Source of the DNA: WLMZ01 sp963732585
Lineage (GTDB): Bacteria > Actinomycetota > Acidimicrobiia > Acidimicrobiales > Ilumatobacteraceae
Direction of reading: 5' to 3'
Assembly (NCBI GenBank): GCA_963732585.1
Contig: CAVSZY010000004.1
Location: 1,116,001-1,180,000 of the forward strand
DNA length: 64,000 nucleotides
Shown here: positions 35,350 through 43,736 of the stretch, in pieces
Numbering within the stretch: position 1 is the stretch's first letter
How the letters are laid out: each line of letters opens with the position of its first letter
Position numbers and translations under genes: made by a program
The notes under the pieces: model-generated
What the model saw: only the letters and a program-made list of their open reading frames with translations
The model's database searches: none
Told to the model about the DNA's origin: nothing

Positions 35350-35500
35350 CGTTTGGTCCTTTCGTCGCGGCTGACACCGCGTGTTTCGATAGGACCATCG
35401 TCGCCAACCCTCGGTCAACGATGGCTTAGCGCAGGGTCAACAGGCGGCCAACGGGCGGCCAACCTTGAGACCGCTGCGCCCGGCGGTAGCGTCTGGGCCC
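35350..35500. promoter_or_regulatory. Divergent promoter region with short repeats
   Basis: The 151-bp spacer between the lipoprotein-led operon and the GNAT gene holds inverted CCATCGT/ACGATGG arms about 15 bp apart near 35395-35424, and a tandem direct repeat GGCGGCCAAC at 35443-35452 and 35454-35463. OmpR-type regulators often bind direct repeats about 11 bp apart, so the latter could be a site for the operon's own regulator. No -10/-35 pair is clear. Confidence 0.3.
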
Positions 35501-36022
35501 ATGTCGTCGGACCGGCTGGAAGCCCACATTCGTGACGCCGTGGAAGCTGATCTCCAGGCGATCTTGGACATCTACAACGCCTTGATCCCCACCACGACGG
35601 TCGCCTGGAGCGAGACGCTGCAAACCTTGTCACAGCGCCGGGCGTGGTTTCGCGCCTTGCGCGAGAACGGCTTCCCGGTGATCATCGCCGAACAAGCCGG
35701 CGAGGTCATCGGGTTCGCCGCTTACGGCAGTTTCCGTGGCGCCGGTCTCTGGCCTGGCTACCGCTTCACCGTCGAGCATCTGCTCTACGTTCGTGATGGC
35801 ATCCGCCAGGGTGGGGTCGGCCGGGCTTTGATGGAGCGCTTGATCGAGCTGGCACGGGCCGCTGGCATCCACGTGATGGTCGGTGCCATCGATGCTGACA
35901 ATGAAGCCTCACTGCGCTTTCATCAGCGACTCGACTTCGTGGAAGTCGCCAGGATGCCCGAAATCGGCCATAAGTTCGGTGCCTGGCGCGACCTTGTCTT
36001 CGTGCAACGAATTCTTCGCTAG
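35501..36022 (+). CDS. GNAT family N-acetyltransferase (phosphinothricin acetyltransferase-like)
   Basis: A 173-residue acetyltransferase. HIRDAVEADLQAILDIYNAL at the start and the acetyl-CoA-binding RQGGVGRALMERLIELA loop, followed by VGAIDADNEASLRFHQRLDF, match the Pat/Bar branch of GNAT enzymes, which acetylate small amines such as phosphinothricin or methionine sulfoximine. The ATG at 35501 is chosen over an in-frame opening to 35465. It is a single-gene unit. Housekeeping detoxification is the usual role of these chromosomal copies. Confidence 0.88.
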   Translation: MSSDRLEAHIRDAVEADLQAILDIYNALIPTTTVAWSETLQTLSQRRAWFRALRENGFPVIIAEQAGEVIGFAAYGSFRGAGLWPGYRFTVEHLLYVRDGIRQGGVGRALMERLIELARAAGIHVMVGAIDADNEASLRFHQRLDFVEVARMPEIGHKFGAWRDLVFVQRILR

Positions 36023-36114
36023 TGCCGTCCGCGGCGTGATTTTGGCGCACCTGTACCTAGCGCCCGAGAACGACGTTGACAATTGACCACTCAGCGTGAT
36101 TCGGACACCTGCTA

Positions 36115-36699
36115 ATGTGGCTCATCGACGACGTTTCCCGTCCTGAATCTTCCCAGGCGACCGATGCCGTGGTCGCGCGACAGCTTGTTCAGGCATTCGG
36201 CGCGGCGATCGACGCCCTCACCGGCGACATCGAATGTCTGGTCGGGCGCGAGGTTGTCATCATCGACGACCATCGCGTCGTCGTCGAGGTGTGCGCCGAG
36301 GTTGGCGACCGGCAGGCAGAACTCGTTCTCAGCTTCCTTGGCGCTGACCCCCATCGCCTCGCCCGTCGTGTAGCCGAATGTCTCATCGGCATTCCACCGG
36401 AAATCTGGCAGCTGCAGCCACACAAGCGGGCCATAGTCATCCACGCTCGCTTGCCCATCGAACAGATCGTTCGCGCAGATCGGCCAGCATGGGTCGATCA
36501 CGACGATCGGGTGGCACACATTGTCTTCGAGCGGGAATTGCCGCAAGCGCTGCTCAACGGCACGGCCATGCGGGCGATGTGCGGCACGGTGTTCTCCCCG
36601 ACGGCGACGGGGGAGTCAGCCCGTCAGCGGGAGGTTTGCCCGCTGTGCACGCTGGTGTACATGTTGGTCATGAACCCGACAACGCCACCAGGGGCTTGA
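36115..36699 (+). CDS. Hypothetical protein with C-terminal zinc-ribbon-like motif
   Basis: A 194-residue protein. The first 140 residues are acidic and mixed alpha/beta (VVIIDDHRVVVEVCAEV, WQLQPHKRAIVIHARLP). The tail has AMCGTVFSPTATG followed by REVCPLCTLVY, a Cys-x2-Cys pair plus an upstream Cys, recalling the DUF3039 zinc-binding pattern of actinobacterial proteins. I cannot assign a function. Its last 32 bp overlap the opposite-strand HTH gene tail to tail. Spacing and codon use look like a real gene. Confidence 0.65.
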   Translation: MWLIDDVSRPESSQATDAVVARQLVQAFGAAIDALTGDIECLVGREVVIIDDHRVVVEVCAEVGDRQAELVLSFLGADPHRLARRVAECLIGIPPEIWQLQPHKRAIVIHARLPIEQIVRADRPAWVDHDDRVAHIVFERELPQALLNGTAMRAMCGTVFSPTATGESARQREVCPLCTLVYMLVMNPTTPPGA

Positions 36700-37081
36700 A
36701 CTCTCGCTTGGCCTGCTCGCGCTGGGCGAGATAACAATTCACGTCACTGAGCAGTATTCGACGATCGCGACCAACCCGATGGAACGGGATCACGCCCTGA
36801 TCGAGCAGCTTGATCAGAAATGGGCGGGACATGCCGAGACGCGCTGCAGCCTGATTGGTGGTCAACGGCAGATCCTCGACACCGCCGGGCGCATGGCCGC
36901 CAACGGTGGATTGCCACTCGGGGGTTTCGGCAACTGCGCCGGGACCGACATTGAGCTTGTTGAGCACGTCGATGACGAGGCCGACGATGGTCTCGATCTT
37001 GACGTCTCCAAGTTTGGACATCTGCTCTTGCGTCGCTTCTTGTACTGCTTGCGCGATGCGTTGGACGTCCTCTTGAGCCAT
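36668..37081 (-). CDS. Excisionase/MerR-type helix-turn-helix DNA-binding protein
   Basis: A 137-residue protein. Residues 75-125 are an excisionase-like HTH (LTTNQAAARLGMSRPFLIKL, then VGRDRRILLSDVNCYL). Residues 1-50 form a helix rich in Gln and Glu, probably for dimerisation. This layout is seen in small antitoxin-like regulators paired with PIN-domain toxins, but no such toxin lies beside it here. ATG at 37081 is chosen over an opening to 37108. It is divergent from a small frameshifted gene across an AT-rich, repeat-bearing spacer. Confidence 0.8.
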   Translation of the reverse strand: MAQEDVQRIAQAVQEATQEQMSKLGDVKIETIVGLVIDVLNKLNVGPGAVAETPEWQSTVGGHAPGGVEDLPLTTNQAAARLGMSRPFLIKLLDQGVIPFHRVGRDRRILLSDVNCYLAQREQAKREFKPLVALSGS

Positions 37082-37138
37082 GTTGTCCAGTGTGCGGCCG
37101 ACGAACAACCAAAGTCAACCAACAACTGTCAATAATTC

Positions 37139-37174
37139 GTTACAGAATTGTTACAGTGTTCACACGGCGTAACA
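37139..37174. promoter_or_regulatory. Operator-like repeats upstream of the HTH gene
   Basis: In the AT-rich 186-bp divergent spacer, GTTACAG occurs at 37139-37145 and again at 37150-37156. TGTTAC (37149-37154) is mirrored by GTAACA (37169-37174), with an inner GTG/CAC pair, making an imperfect palindrome. A small HTH regulator starts 60 bp away, so autoregulation is plausible. Confidence 0.4.
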
Positions 37175-37267
37175 TTTCTAGTTCACCTATTGCATCTATT
37201 TCATCTATGGAGTACGTTGTCTTCGAATCGCACGCCGGAAACGGCGCAAGACGATGGGAGGAACAGA

Positions 37268-37664
37268 ATGACTGAACAACATGACCAGTTGATCGGCCCG
37301 ATTGCTCTGACCAACTTTGTCGAGCTGAGCCGTTGCCAGCACAAGATTATCGAAGGCTTTCAACCGCTGCCGTTGGAATTCACCCTCGGCGAACTGCACG
37401 AGGCTTCGACGGATCGCAACGACTTTCGGGCCTTCTGCGTCAGCGTCCAGCGCTTCATCGTCCTTCACGGATTGCAGCAACTTGCTCCGGTCGAGCTCGA
37501 GCGCGACCATTCACCGGTTTGCTGCCGAAGCCGTCGATTCGCTCGGCGGCCTGAGTGTGCAAGGCCAAGAAATGCTCGAACAACTGCGCACGGTGCTCGT
37601 CGCCCGGCGCAGCGGGAAAATTGCCTCCGACAAGCAGTTGTCGGAGTTCACGCTGGCCTTCTAA
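37268..37664 (+). CDS. Small hypothetical protein, interrupted by a single-base frameshift
   Basis: The frame opened by ATG at 37268 (with GGGAGGA as ribosome-binding site) reads well to about 37507 (PVELER), then turns into Arg/Cys-rich sequence. The next frame takes over as TIHRFAAEAVDSLGGLSVQG and ends at a TAA at 37664. The span of 397 nt has one base too many; skipping it would give a 131-residue helical protein. I do not recognise the family. It lies divergent from the HTH gene and just before a strong hairpin. Confidence 0.6.
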
Positions 37665-37703
37665 GCAGGCTGGGCCTGCTAGCGGTGCTACACCGCTAGC
37701 AGG
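37664..37703. terminator. Bidirectional hairpin at the convergent gene ends
   Basis: CCTGCTAGCGGTG (37675-37687) and CACCGCTAGCAGG (37691-37703) form a perfect 13-bp stem with loop CTA. The left arm can alternatively pair with AGCAGGC (37664-37670) just upstream. The stem contains the final codons and stop of the sigma-factor gene and directly follows the stop of the small gene. It is most likely a shared terminator; there is no long T-run. Confidence 0.65.
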
Positions 37704-38626
37704 TCACGCGCTCCGGTATCGCTGGAGGGGTGGCGAAGCTTGCTCATCGCTCGTGCCTCGATTTGGCGGATGCGCTCCCTCGTCAGGTTGAAGTGCTCGC
37801 CAACCTCTTCCAGTGTGCGCGGTTCGCCGCGGTCGAGACCGAAACGAAGCTTGAGAATTTCACGCTCGCGCTCATCGAGAGGAGCCAAAAGACGTGAGAT
37901 CTCCTCAGGAAGCAACGCCGTGGCCGCAACCTCGAAGGGCGACTCGGCGGAGCGATCCTCAACCACGTCGCCGAGTTCAGCGTCGCCATCTTCACGCAAT
38001 GGCTCGCTGAGCGACAGCGGCTCGGCGGCGAAGCGCAGAGCCTCGGTCACCTTGTCCTCTGGCATCTCGACCTCACGAGACAGCTCGGCAAGCGTTGCCG
38101 GGCGTCCGTACTTCAACTCCAGCCGGCTGCGCGCCTTTTGCAGGCGGGCGAGCGTGTCGCCGGCGTGCACAGGGAGGCGGATGGTGCGCCCGGTGTTGGC
38201 GATACCACGAGTGATCGCCTGACGGATCCACCAGGTGGCATAGGTGGAGAACTTGAAGCCCTTGCGCCAGTCGAACTTCTCGACGGCGTGCATCAAACCC
38301 AGGTTGCCCTCCTGGATGAGGTCGAGCAGAGGTAAACCAGACGCCTGATACTTCTTGGCGATCGACACCACAAGACGGAGGTTGGACTGCACGAATGAAC
38401 GTTCAGCCTCTTCACCCTCTTTGGCGGTGCGCCGCAAGTCACGACGCTTGGTAGGTGACACATCCTTGCCGAGGCTGTCGAGTTCGGCGATTGCTGCTTT
38501 GCCGACCTCTATCTGCTTCGCGAGCCGTACCTCATCGTCTTTGGTGAGAAGGCTGTACTGACCGATATCGGACAGATACAAACGAACCAGATCCTCTTCA
38601 TCGCGATCAACGCGATCTTTGGCCAC
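37688..38626 (-). CDS. RNA polymerase sigma factor, sigma-70 group 2 (RpoD/HrdB-like)
   Basis: A 312-residue sigma factor without region 1.1. Region 1.2 is DLVRLYLSDIGQYSLLTKDDE; region 2 includes NLRLVVSIAKKY, GLPLLDLIQEGNLGLMHAVEKFD and the -10-binding FKFSTYATWWIRQAITR; region 3 is RLPVH to ELKYGRPATLAEL; region 4 ends LEEVGEHFNLTRERIRQIEARAMSKLRHPS. It should recognise promoters close to those of the housekeeping sigma, as HrdB/SigB paralogs do. It is monocistronic and ends in a hairpin. The divergent BI-1 gene is 238 bp away. Confidence 0.95.
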   Translation of the reverse strand: MAKDRVDRDEEDLVRLYLSDIGQYSLLTKDDEVRLAKQIEVGKAAIAELDSLGKDVSPTKRRDLRRTAKEGEEAERSFVQSNLRLVVSIAKKYQASGLPLLDLIQEGNLGLMHAVEKFDWRKGFKFSTYATWWIRQAITRGIANTGRTIRLPVHAGDTLARLQKARSRLELKYGRPATLAELSREVEMPEDKVTEALRFAAEPLSLSEPLREDGDAELGDVVEDRSAESPFEVAATALLPEEISRLLAPLDEREREILKLRFGLDRGEPRTLEEVGEHFNLTRERIRQIEARAMSKLRHPSSDTGARDLLAV

Positions 38627-38864
38627 GGTGGCTCCTCAAATAGGTATTCGTTGGCGAACCCGCAAGCCGAAGGCAGATGCAACATCCGCGAATCGGGCCC
38701 TGCGATGTGCTAACGATACCGACGCGGTCAAGCCCCCCACACGGACAGATCAGATTTTGATACTCCATCGCTTGTTGAGATACCAACATGGTGGACCATC
38801 GTCGGCAACGCTATTACCTTGCAGCGCTACACTCAGGCGCAACAAACGAAGAGAGGTGGTCAGC

Positions 38865-39674
38865 ATGGCCAACCCAATCCTGAACGACAAAGCCCTCGAA
38901 GGCGCGGCCAAGGTCGGCGCCGCCTCCGGAGCGTGGCCGCCGCCAGATCTGTCCTCGATCGGTCGCAGCACGCCGATCACCGACGGGCCTGTCAGCGAAT
39001 GGAATAGCCAGCGGATGACGGTGTCGGGCACGGCCAGTGCCACCGGGGTGTTGTTCGTCGTCTTGCTCGCCGCTGCGGCGTTCGGCTGGAACGCCGTCGA
39101 CCCCAGCGCGAGCATGCCGCTGTGGGCGATCGGTGGTGTGATTGTCGGTTTCATCGCCGTCATCGCCCTACGTTTCAAGCCGCAGTACGCCAAGATTCTC
39201 GGCCCCGTCTACGCCATCGCTGAAGGCCTGTTTGTCGGCGCAGTCTCGCGCTACTACGAGACGTATCAGAACGGCATTGTGCCGATGGCCGTCGGGGCGA
39301 CCATCGCCGTCTTCGGTGTGATGCTGCTGCTCTACAAGACCAACATCATCAAGGTCACCGATCGGTTCAAGCGCATCGTCATGGGGGCGACGCTCGGCAT
39401 CATGGTCTTCTACGGCGTCACGCTGTTGATCAACCTGTTCGGCGGCAACGTCAGCTTCCTGAGCAGCAACAGCCCGATGAGCATCGGTTTCAGCTTCTTG
39501 GTCGCCGGTTTGGCAGCGTTCAACCTGGCGCTCGACTTTGACTTCATCGAAAAGGGTTCCGCCCAAGGGCTGCCCAAGCAGATGGAGTGGGTTGCGGCGA
39601 TTGGTTTGCTGGTCACCGTCGTCTGGCTGTACCTCGAAATCCTGCGTCTGCTCAGCAAACTGCAGCGCGACTAA
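38865..39674 (+). CDS. Bax inhibitor-1 (BI-1)/YccA-like membrane protein
   Basis: A 269-residue membrane protein with about seven hydrophobic helices after an 80-residue N-terminal stretch. MTVSGTASATG marks the start of the membrane part, and YAIAEGLFVGAVSRYYE plus FNLALDFDFIEKG are typical BI-1 family segments of actinobacteria, where the family probably forms pH-sensitive channels. ATG at 38865 has a GAGAGGTGG ribosome-binding site and replaces a longer opening to 38619 that enters the sigma-factor region. It ends 4 bp into the opposite gene's stop. Confidence 0.9.
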   Translation: MANPILNDKALEGAAKVGAASGAWPPPDLSSIGRSTPITDGPVSEWNSQRMTVSGTASATGVLFVVLLAAAAFGWNAVDPSASMPLWAIGGVIVGFIAVIALRFKPQYAKILGPVYAIAEGLFVGAVSRYYETYQNGIVPMAVGATIAVFGVMLLLYKTNIIKVTDRFKRIVMGATLGIMVFYGVTLLINLFGGNVSFLSSNSPMSIGFSFLVAGLAAFNLALDFDFIEKGSAQGLPKQMEWVAAIGLLVTVVWLYLEILRLLSKLQRD

Positions 39675-40222
39675 CCAGCGAGCACCGCTTGTTCAGCGGC
39701 GACCATCAGCGTCTCGACGTTGACCTGATGGTCGTTGGCCCGGCGCACTTCGTCGCGGCCGATCAACAGGCCCTGCAGCAGCGCCTCGCCCTCGCGCCAG
39801 TCGTCCTGCTCGTCGCGTAACACCAGGCTGAGCACCCGCGCCGTCGGGCCGTCGATCTCGGCTGACACGTGGCGGCTCATCGCCGCATACCCCTTGGCCA
39901 GCCGCGGGATCACCACCCGGTAGACGCCGGCGAGCTTTTCGATCGTCTGCGTCGGCGCCGATGGCGAGCGCACAGCATCGAAGACGGCTTGCATCAACGG
40001 TGTCGCCGGAGCGACGAAACGGGCGGTGTCCAACTCGCGCACGGCCGGTAGCCGTTCGGCCCACAAATTGGCATGCCAGGCGTGTTTGGCGCTGTGCTCG
40101 GCGAGCATTCGACTGACCTGCGGCTCGGGCACGACAGCGATCCACTGCCCGATGATCTCGAAGATCTGTTGTTCGTTCCACTGGCACTGTCCGGCGATGC
40201 GGGCCAATTGTTCGACGTGCAC
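39671..40222 (-). CDS. Uncharacterised alpha-helical protein, possible ferritin-like fold
   Basis: A 183-residue, almost wholly helical protein. Helices carry Glu/His-rich patterns such as EHSAKHAWHANLWAERLP and LSLVLRDEQDDWREGEALLQ, the spacing seen in ferritin-like four-helix bundles, but I cannot match a named family. It starts 10 bp after the AarF gene stop on the same strand and so may share its transcript. No metal-binding claim can be made beyond the pattern. Confidence 0.65.
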   Translation of the reverse strand: MHVEQLARIAGQCQWNEQQIFEIIGQWIAVVPEPQVSRMLAEHSAKHAWHANLWAERLPAVRELDTARFVAPATPLMQAVFDAVRSPSAPTQTIEKLAGVYRVVIPRLAKGYAAMSRHVSAEIDGPTARVLSLVLRDEQDDWREGEALLQGLLIGRDEVRRANDHQVNVETLMVAAEQAVLAG

Positions 40223-40232
40223 GGCGGCCAGG

Positions 40233-41615
40233 CTAGCTGTGCTGTCGTGCCCGCCGAAGTCTCCAGGCGCGTTCGGCCTCGCCGAGCTCGGTCACCGGCT
40301 CAGCGCCAGCCTGATATTCGAGCAGCATCGCCCGCCACGGACCGCTGACTTCCAGCTTGCCCAGCAGCGCCGACACGCCCCACACCAATCGATCGAGGAT
40401 GACGAAGCTGCCGGGCATGTTCAGCTTGGCGATGACCGGCTCATGCGGGCCCTTGAGATCGATCATCGTGTTCAACGTGGCCTTCATCCAGTCGCGGGTG
40501 AAGGTGAAGTGATCCTCGATGTAGGGGCGATAGGGCGTGCTGGCGTAATCGAAGACCTGTTGGGCACGCAGGCCATGGTTGGCGACGAGGAAGCCGCTGC
40601 GCTCCATCTCGAACATCAGCATCTCGGGATCGCGATGCACGACGACAGCGTCGAGCGTTGGCGACAACGTCGCCCACTCGCCTGGTGCCCAGCGTTTGAC
40701 CAGACCGAAGTCGAGAAAGGTCACCGACCCGTCGGCCTGAAAGCGGTAGTTACCCGGGTGTGGATCGCCGTTGAAAGCGCCGAGGAAATGCACGCTGTGT
40801 TGCGCGAATCGCCAGATCACTTCGGCCGCACGGTGCTTTGCGGCGACGTCGGCCTGGGCGACGAATTCAGCCCAGGACAACCCGTCCACCCATTCCGTGG
40901 TCAACACCCTGAGCCCACTGACTTCATCGATGACGCTGGGGATGGAGATGAATGGATGGTCGGCGAAGTGCGCAGCGAACTCGTGCAGGTTGGCCGCCTC
41001 TTTGCGGTAGTCGAGTTCGTCGCCCATGCGCTCCCTGAGCTCGTTGACCAGCCCCTTGGCATCGAGACCCTTGAGCGCAAACATGCTCATCAACGCATAC
41101 ATCGCCTGGGCATTATTGAGGTCGGCATCGATCGCCTCGCCCACCCCGGGATACTGCACCTTGACCGCTACTTGGCGGCCGTTGCGCAACACGGCGCGAT
41201 GCACCTGTCCAATCGAGGCGGCGGCGATCGGCTCGCTGCGCCAATCGAGAAACAGCCGCTGAGCGCTGACCCCGAACTCGGCGCGCACCACCTCCTCGGC
41301 CAGCCCGGGGGCCATCGCAGGGGCGTCGGCGTACAGCGTCGACAACGAGTCTTGCGCCTGTTCGGGGAGCGATTCGACGATGAATCCGGCCAGTTGGCCG
41401 ACCTTCATCATCACCCCCTTCATGTTGCCGAGTTGATGGGTGATATCGGCGGCCGCTTGCGCCGTCAGCGCATCGTTGATTTCCTGGCGCCGATCCTCGG
41501 AGGCGAATCGCTGACGCACACGGGCCCGGCCAAGCCGCCAGCCATTACGTGCGGTGAGGCCGATGATGCGCGCTGTTCGCTCCGCCCGCACTCGATATTT
41601 GGCGGCCACAGGCAT
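40233..41615 (-). CDS. ABC1/AarF (UbiB-like) atypical kinase
   Basis: A 460-residue member of the UbiB protein-kinase-like family. It shows the KxGQ motif (MMKVGQLAG), the Ala-rich nucleotide loop AAASIGQVHRA, the Lys in VAVKVQYPG, the catalytic NGDPHPGNYRF and the metal-binding TFLDFGLVKRW. UbiB proteins are ATPases acting in quinone or lipid metabolism. ATG at 41615 is used; an in-frame opening to 41711 enters the preceding small gene. It belongs to a three-gene minus-strand run with the DksA-like and ferritin-like genes. Confidence 0.92.
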   Translation of the reverse strand: MPVAAKYRVRAERTARIIGLTARNGWRLGRARVRQRFASEDRRQEINDALTAQAAADITHQLGNMKGVMMKVGQLAGFIVESLPEQAQDSLSTLYADAPAMAPGLAEEVVRAEFGVSAQRLFLDWRSEPIAAASIGQVHRAVLRNGRQVAVKVQYPGVGEAIDADLNNAQAMYALMSMFALKGLDAKGLVNELRERMGDELDYRKEAANLHEFAAHFADHPFISIPSVIDEVSGLRVLTTEWVDGLSWAEFVAQADVAAKHRAAEVIWRFAQHSVHFLGAFNGDPHPGNYRFQADGSVTFLDFGLVKRWAPGEWATLSPTLDAVVVHRDPEMLMFEMERSGFLVANHGLRAQQVFDYASTPYRPYIEDHFTFTRDWMKATLNTMIDLKGPHEPVIAKLNMPGSFVILDRLVWGVSALLGKLEVSGPWRAMLLEYQAGAEPVTELGEAERAWRLRRARQHS

Positions 41616-41617
41616 CG

Positions 41618-41815
41618 TCAGGGGGCAGTAGCGTCCGCTGCTCGACGAGCGGTGGGGCGTTGGCGCAAGACCTCGTCGTCGATCGCCTGACCGCTGACTT
41701 CGCAGGTCCAATAGCTGCCGTCGTCGAGCCGACCGAGAGCGATCTCGACATCGGCAAGGTCGGTGGCGATGGACTCGAGGTCGAGAACCTGATCGGCGCT
41801 GTTGGAAGGTTCCAT
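41618..41815 (-). CDS. Short DksA/TraR-like protein with degenerate zinc finger
   Basis: A 65-residue protein. The core ADVEIALGRLDDGSYWTCEVSGQAI and the tail RQRPTARRAAD align by eye with the DksA/TraR C-terminus, in which CEVCGxxI...RPTARxCxxC holds zinc with four Cys. Here only Cys38 remains; Ser41, Ala59 and Ala62 take the other positions. It also lacks the long coiled coil. It lies 2 bp before the AarF gene. It may be a zinc-free variant; binding to RNA polymerase is not implied. Confidence 0.75.
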   Translation of the reverse strand: MEPSNSADQVLDLESIATDLADVEIALGRLDDGSYWTCEVSGQAIDDEVLRQRPTARRAADATAP

Positions 41816-41847
41816 CGTCTCAAACGCTAGCGGTGTACATTGCGGTC

Positions 41848-42846
41848 GTGGCACAGGTCCGACTGACGAACATCAGCAAACTCTTCGATGGCGTCACTGC
41901 GGTCGAAGGCATCAACCTCGACATCGCCGATCGCGAGTTCATGATTCTGCTCGGCCCATCGGGGTGCGGCAAGAGCACGCTGCTGCGCATGATCGCCGGT
42001 CTGGAAGACCCGACCGAGGGCGAGGTGTGGATCGGCGACACGCTGGTCAACGACGTGTTGCCCAAAGAGCGTGACGTGGCGATGGTCTTCCAGAGCTATG
42101 CCCTATATCCCCACAAAACGGTGCAAGACAACATCGAGTTTCCACTGAAGGTCCGCAAGGTCGACAAGGCGCAACGGGCGGTTGCCGCCCGCGAGGCAGC
42201 CGATGCCCTCGGACTCGGCGAGTACATGGGCCGCAAACCGGGGGCCTTGAGCGGCGGACAACGCCAGCGTGTCGCCTTGGCCAGGGCGATCGTGCGTAAA
42301 CCGGCGGTGTTCTGCATGGACGAACCGCTGAGCAACCTCGACGCCAAGCTGCGTGGCGAGACCCGCGCCGAACTGATCGCCCTGCACCGGCGGCTGAACT
42401 CGACCTTTGTCTACGTCACCCACGATCAGATCGAGGCGATGACGATGGGCACACGGATCGCGGTGATGAGCCGCGGTCACCTGCAGCAGGTCGGCACCCC
42501 GCAAGAGGTTTACGACACCCCGCAAACCGTCTTCGTTGCCCAGTTTGTCGGCACCCCGCCGATGAACATTCTGCCGGCGGGTTCGCTGGAGCCCGGCAAC
42601 CACCTCGTCGGTGTTCGCCCGGAGCATCTGCACATCGGCGCTGATGGCCCGATGGCGATGGCTGTCACGCTGGTCGAACATCTCGGCCACGAGGTGCTGG
42701 TCACGGGGATGGTCAATGACCGCAAGATCGTCGTCCGCCTGGCGACGGACGAGCTTGCCCCGACGGTCGGCGATCAGGTGCGCCTGTCTGCGGCCGAGGC
42801 CCATCGCCACCGCTTCGATGCCGTCAGTCAGCAAAGGATCGACTGA
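41848..42846 (+). CDS. Carbohydrate ABC transporter ATP-binding protein (UgpC-like)
   Basis: A 332-residue ATPase of the MalK/UgpC class: Walker A GPSGCGKS, the Q loop in MVFQSYALYP, signature LSGGQRQRVALARA, Walker B VFCMDEPLSNLDAK and H loop THDQIEAMTM. The C-terminal regulatory domain (GVRPEHLHIG) is present but short. GTG at 41848 begins the family-typical AQVRLTNISK strand; an upstream GTG at 41833 is possible. It heads a four-gene unit ending in a binding protein, coupled by a 1-bp overlap to the first permease. Confidence 0.94.
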   Translation: MAQVRLTNISKLFDGVTAVEGINLDIADREFMILLGPSGCGKSTLLRMIAGLEDPTEGEVWIGDTLVNDVLPKERDVAMVFQSYALYPHKTVQDNIEFPLKVRKVDKAQRAVAAREAADALGLGEYMGRKPGALSGGQRQRVALARAIVRKPAVFCMDEPLSNLDAKLRGETRAELIALHRRLNSTFVYVTHDQIEAMTMGTRIAVMSRGHLQQVGTPQEVYDTPQTVFVAQFVGTPPMNILPAGSLEPGNHLVGVRPEHLHIGADGPMAMAVTLVEHLGHEVLVTGMVNDRKIVVRLATDELAPTVGDQVRLSAAEAHRHRFDAVSQQRID

Positions 42847-43736
42847 TGGTCGCCAGGCGCGGTGTCTCCCGGCGGCGCGACAGCCTCTATGCCTTGGTGA
42901 TGCTCGGACCGTCGGCGCTGATCTTGGTGTTCTTCGTGATCTACCCGATGATCAAGGCGGTGTGGCTTGGCCAGCAGCGCTGCGGGGCGAGAGAGTGCCG
43001 CAACAACGGTTTCGACCAATATCTCGACGCCTTCCGCAGCCGGGAATTCCAAGATGCGCTGTGGGTCACCTTCAAATATGCGCTGATCACCGTGCCGCTC
43101 GGTTTGGCGTTGGGGGTGGCCCTCGCCGTCCTCGCCGATAAGCACCTGCGCGGCGTCGGCATCTTCCGCACGATCTTCTCCTCGACGGTGGCCACCAGCG
43201 TCGCCGTTGCCTCGGTGATGTGGTTCTTCCTGCTCAACCCGCAGGTCGGGGTCGTCGCCAACTGGCTTGGCGGCACGGCCAAAACCCCTGGACTGCTGCA
43301 AGATCCATCGACGGCGCTGTGGGCGGTGTCGGCCAGCTCGATCTGGGCCAACCTCGGTTTCACCTTTATCGTCGTCACCGCCGGGCTGCAGAGCGTGCCT
43401 CGCGATCTCTACGAAAGTGCATTCGTCGACGGCGCCGGCGGGTTCATGCGCTTCACCAATGTCACGCTGCCGATGATCTCGCCGACCTTGCTGTTCGCCA
43501 CGGTGGTCCTGACCACCCGAGCCTTTCAGTCCTTCGGCGAGGTCGACCTGCTCACCGCCGGTGGCCCACAGGGCAAGACGACGACGATCACCTATTTGGC
43601 CTACGGCAGCGGTTTCCCGACATCGAACGACGATGGGTTGCGGGCGACGATCTCGGTGTTGCTGTTCTTTGTGCTCTTGATCCTGGCTCTCGTGCAGTTC
43701 CGCGGACTGGAAAAGAAGGTCCACTATGGCAATTGA
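42846..43736 (+). CDS. Carbohydrate ABC transporter permease (UgpA/MalF-like)
   Basis: A 296-residue permease with six membrane segments and an EAA loop reading DLYESAFVDGAGGFMRFTNVTLP. The N-terminal SLYALVMLGPSALILVFFVIYP is typical of the first helix in UgpA-type proteins. The short Cys-bearing loop QQRCGARECRNNGF after helix 1 faces outward and is unusual. Its ATG shares a base with the ATPase gene stop. Confidence 0.94.
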   Translation: MVARRGVSRRRDSLYALVMLGPSALILVFFVIYPMIKAVWLGQQRCGARECRNNGFDQYLDAFRSREFQDALWVTFKYALITVPLGLALGVALAVLADKHLRGVGIFRTIFSSTVATSVAVASVMWFFLLNPQVGVVANWLGGTAKTPGLLQDPSTALWAVSASSIWANLGFTFIVVTAGLQSVPRDLYESAFVDGAGGFMRFTNVTLPMISPTLLFATVVLTTRAFQSFGEVDLLTAGGPQGKTTTITYLAYGSGFPTSNDDGLRATISVLLFFVLLILALVQFRGLEKKVHYGN

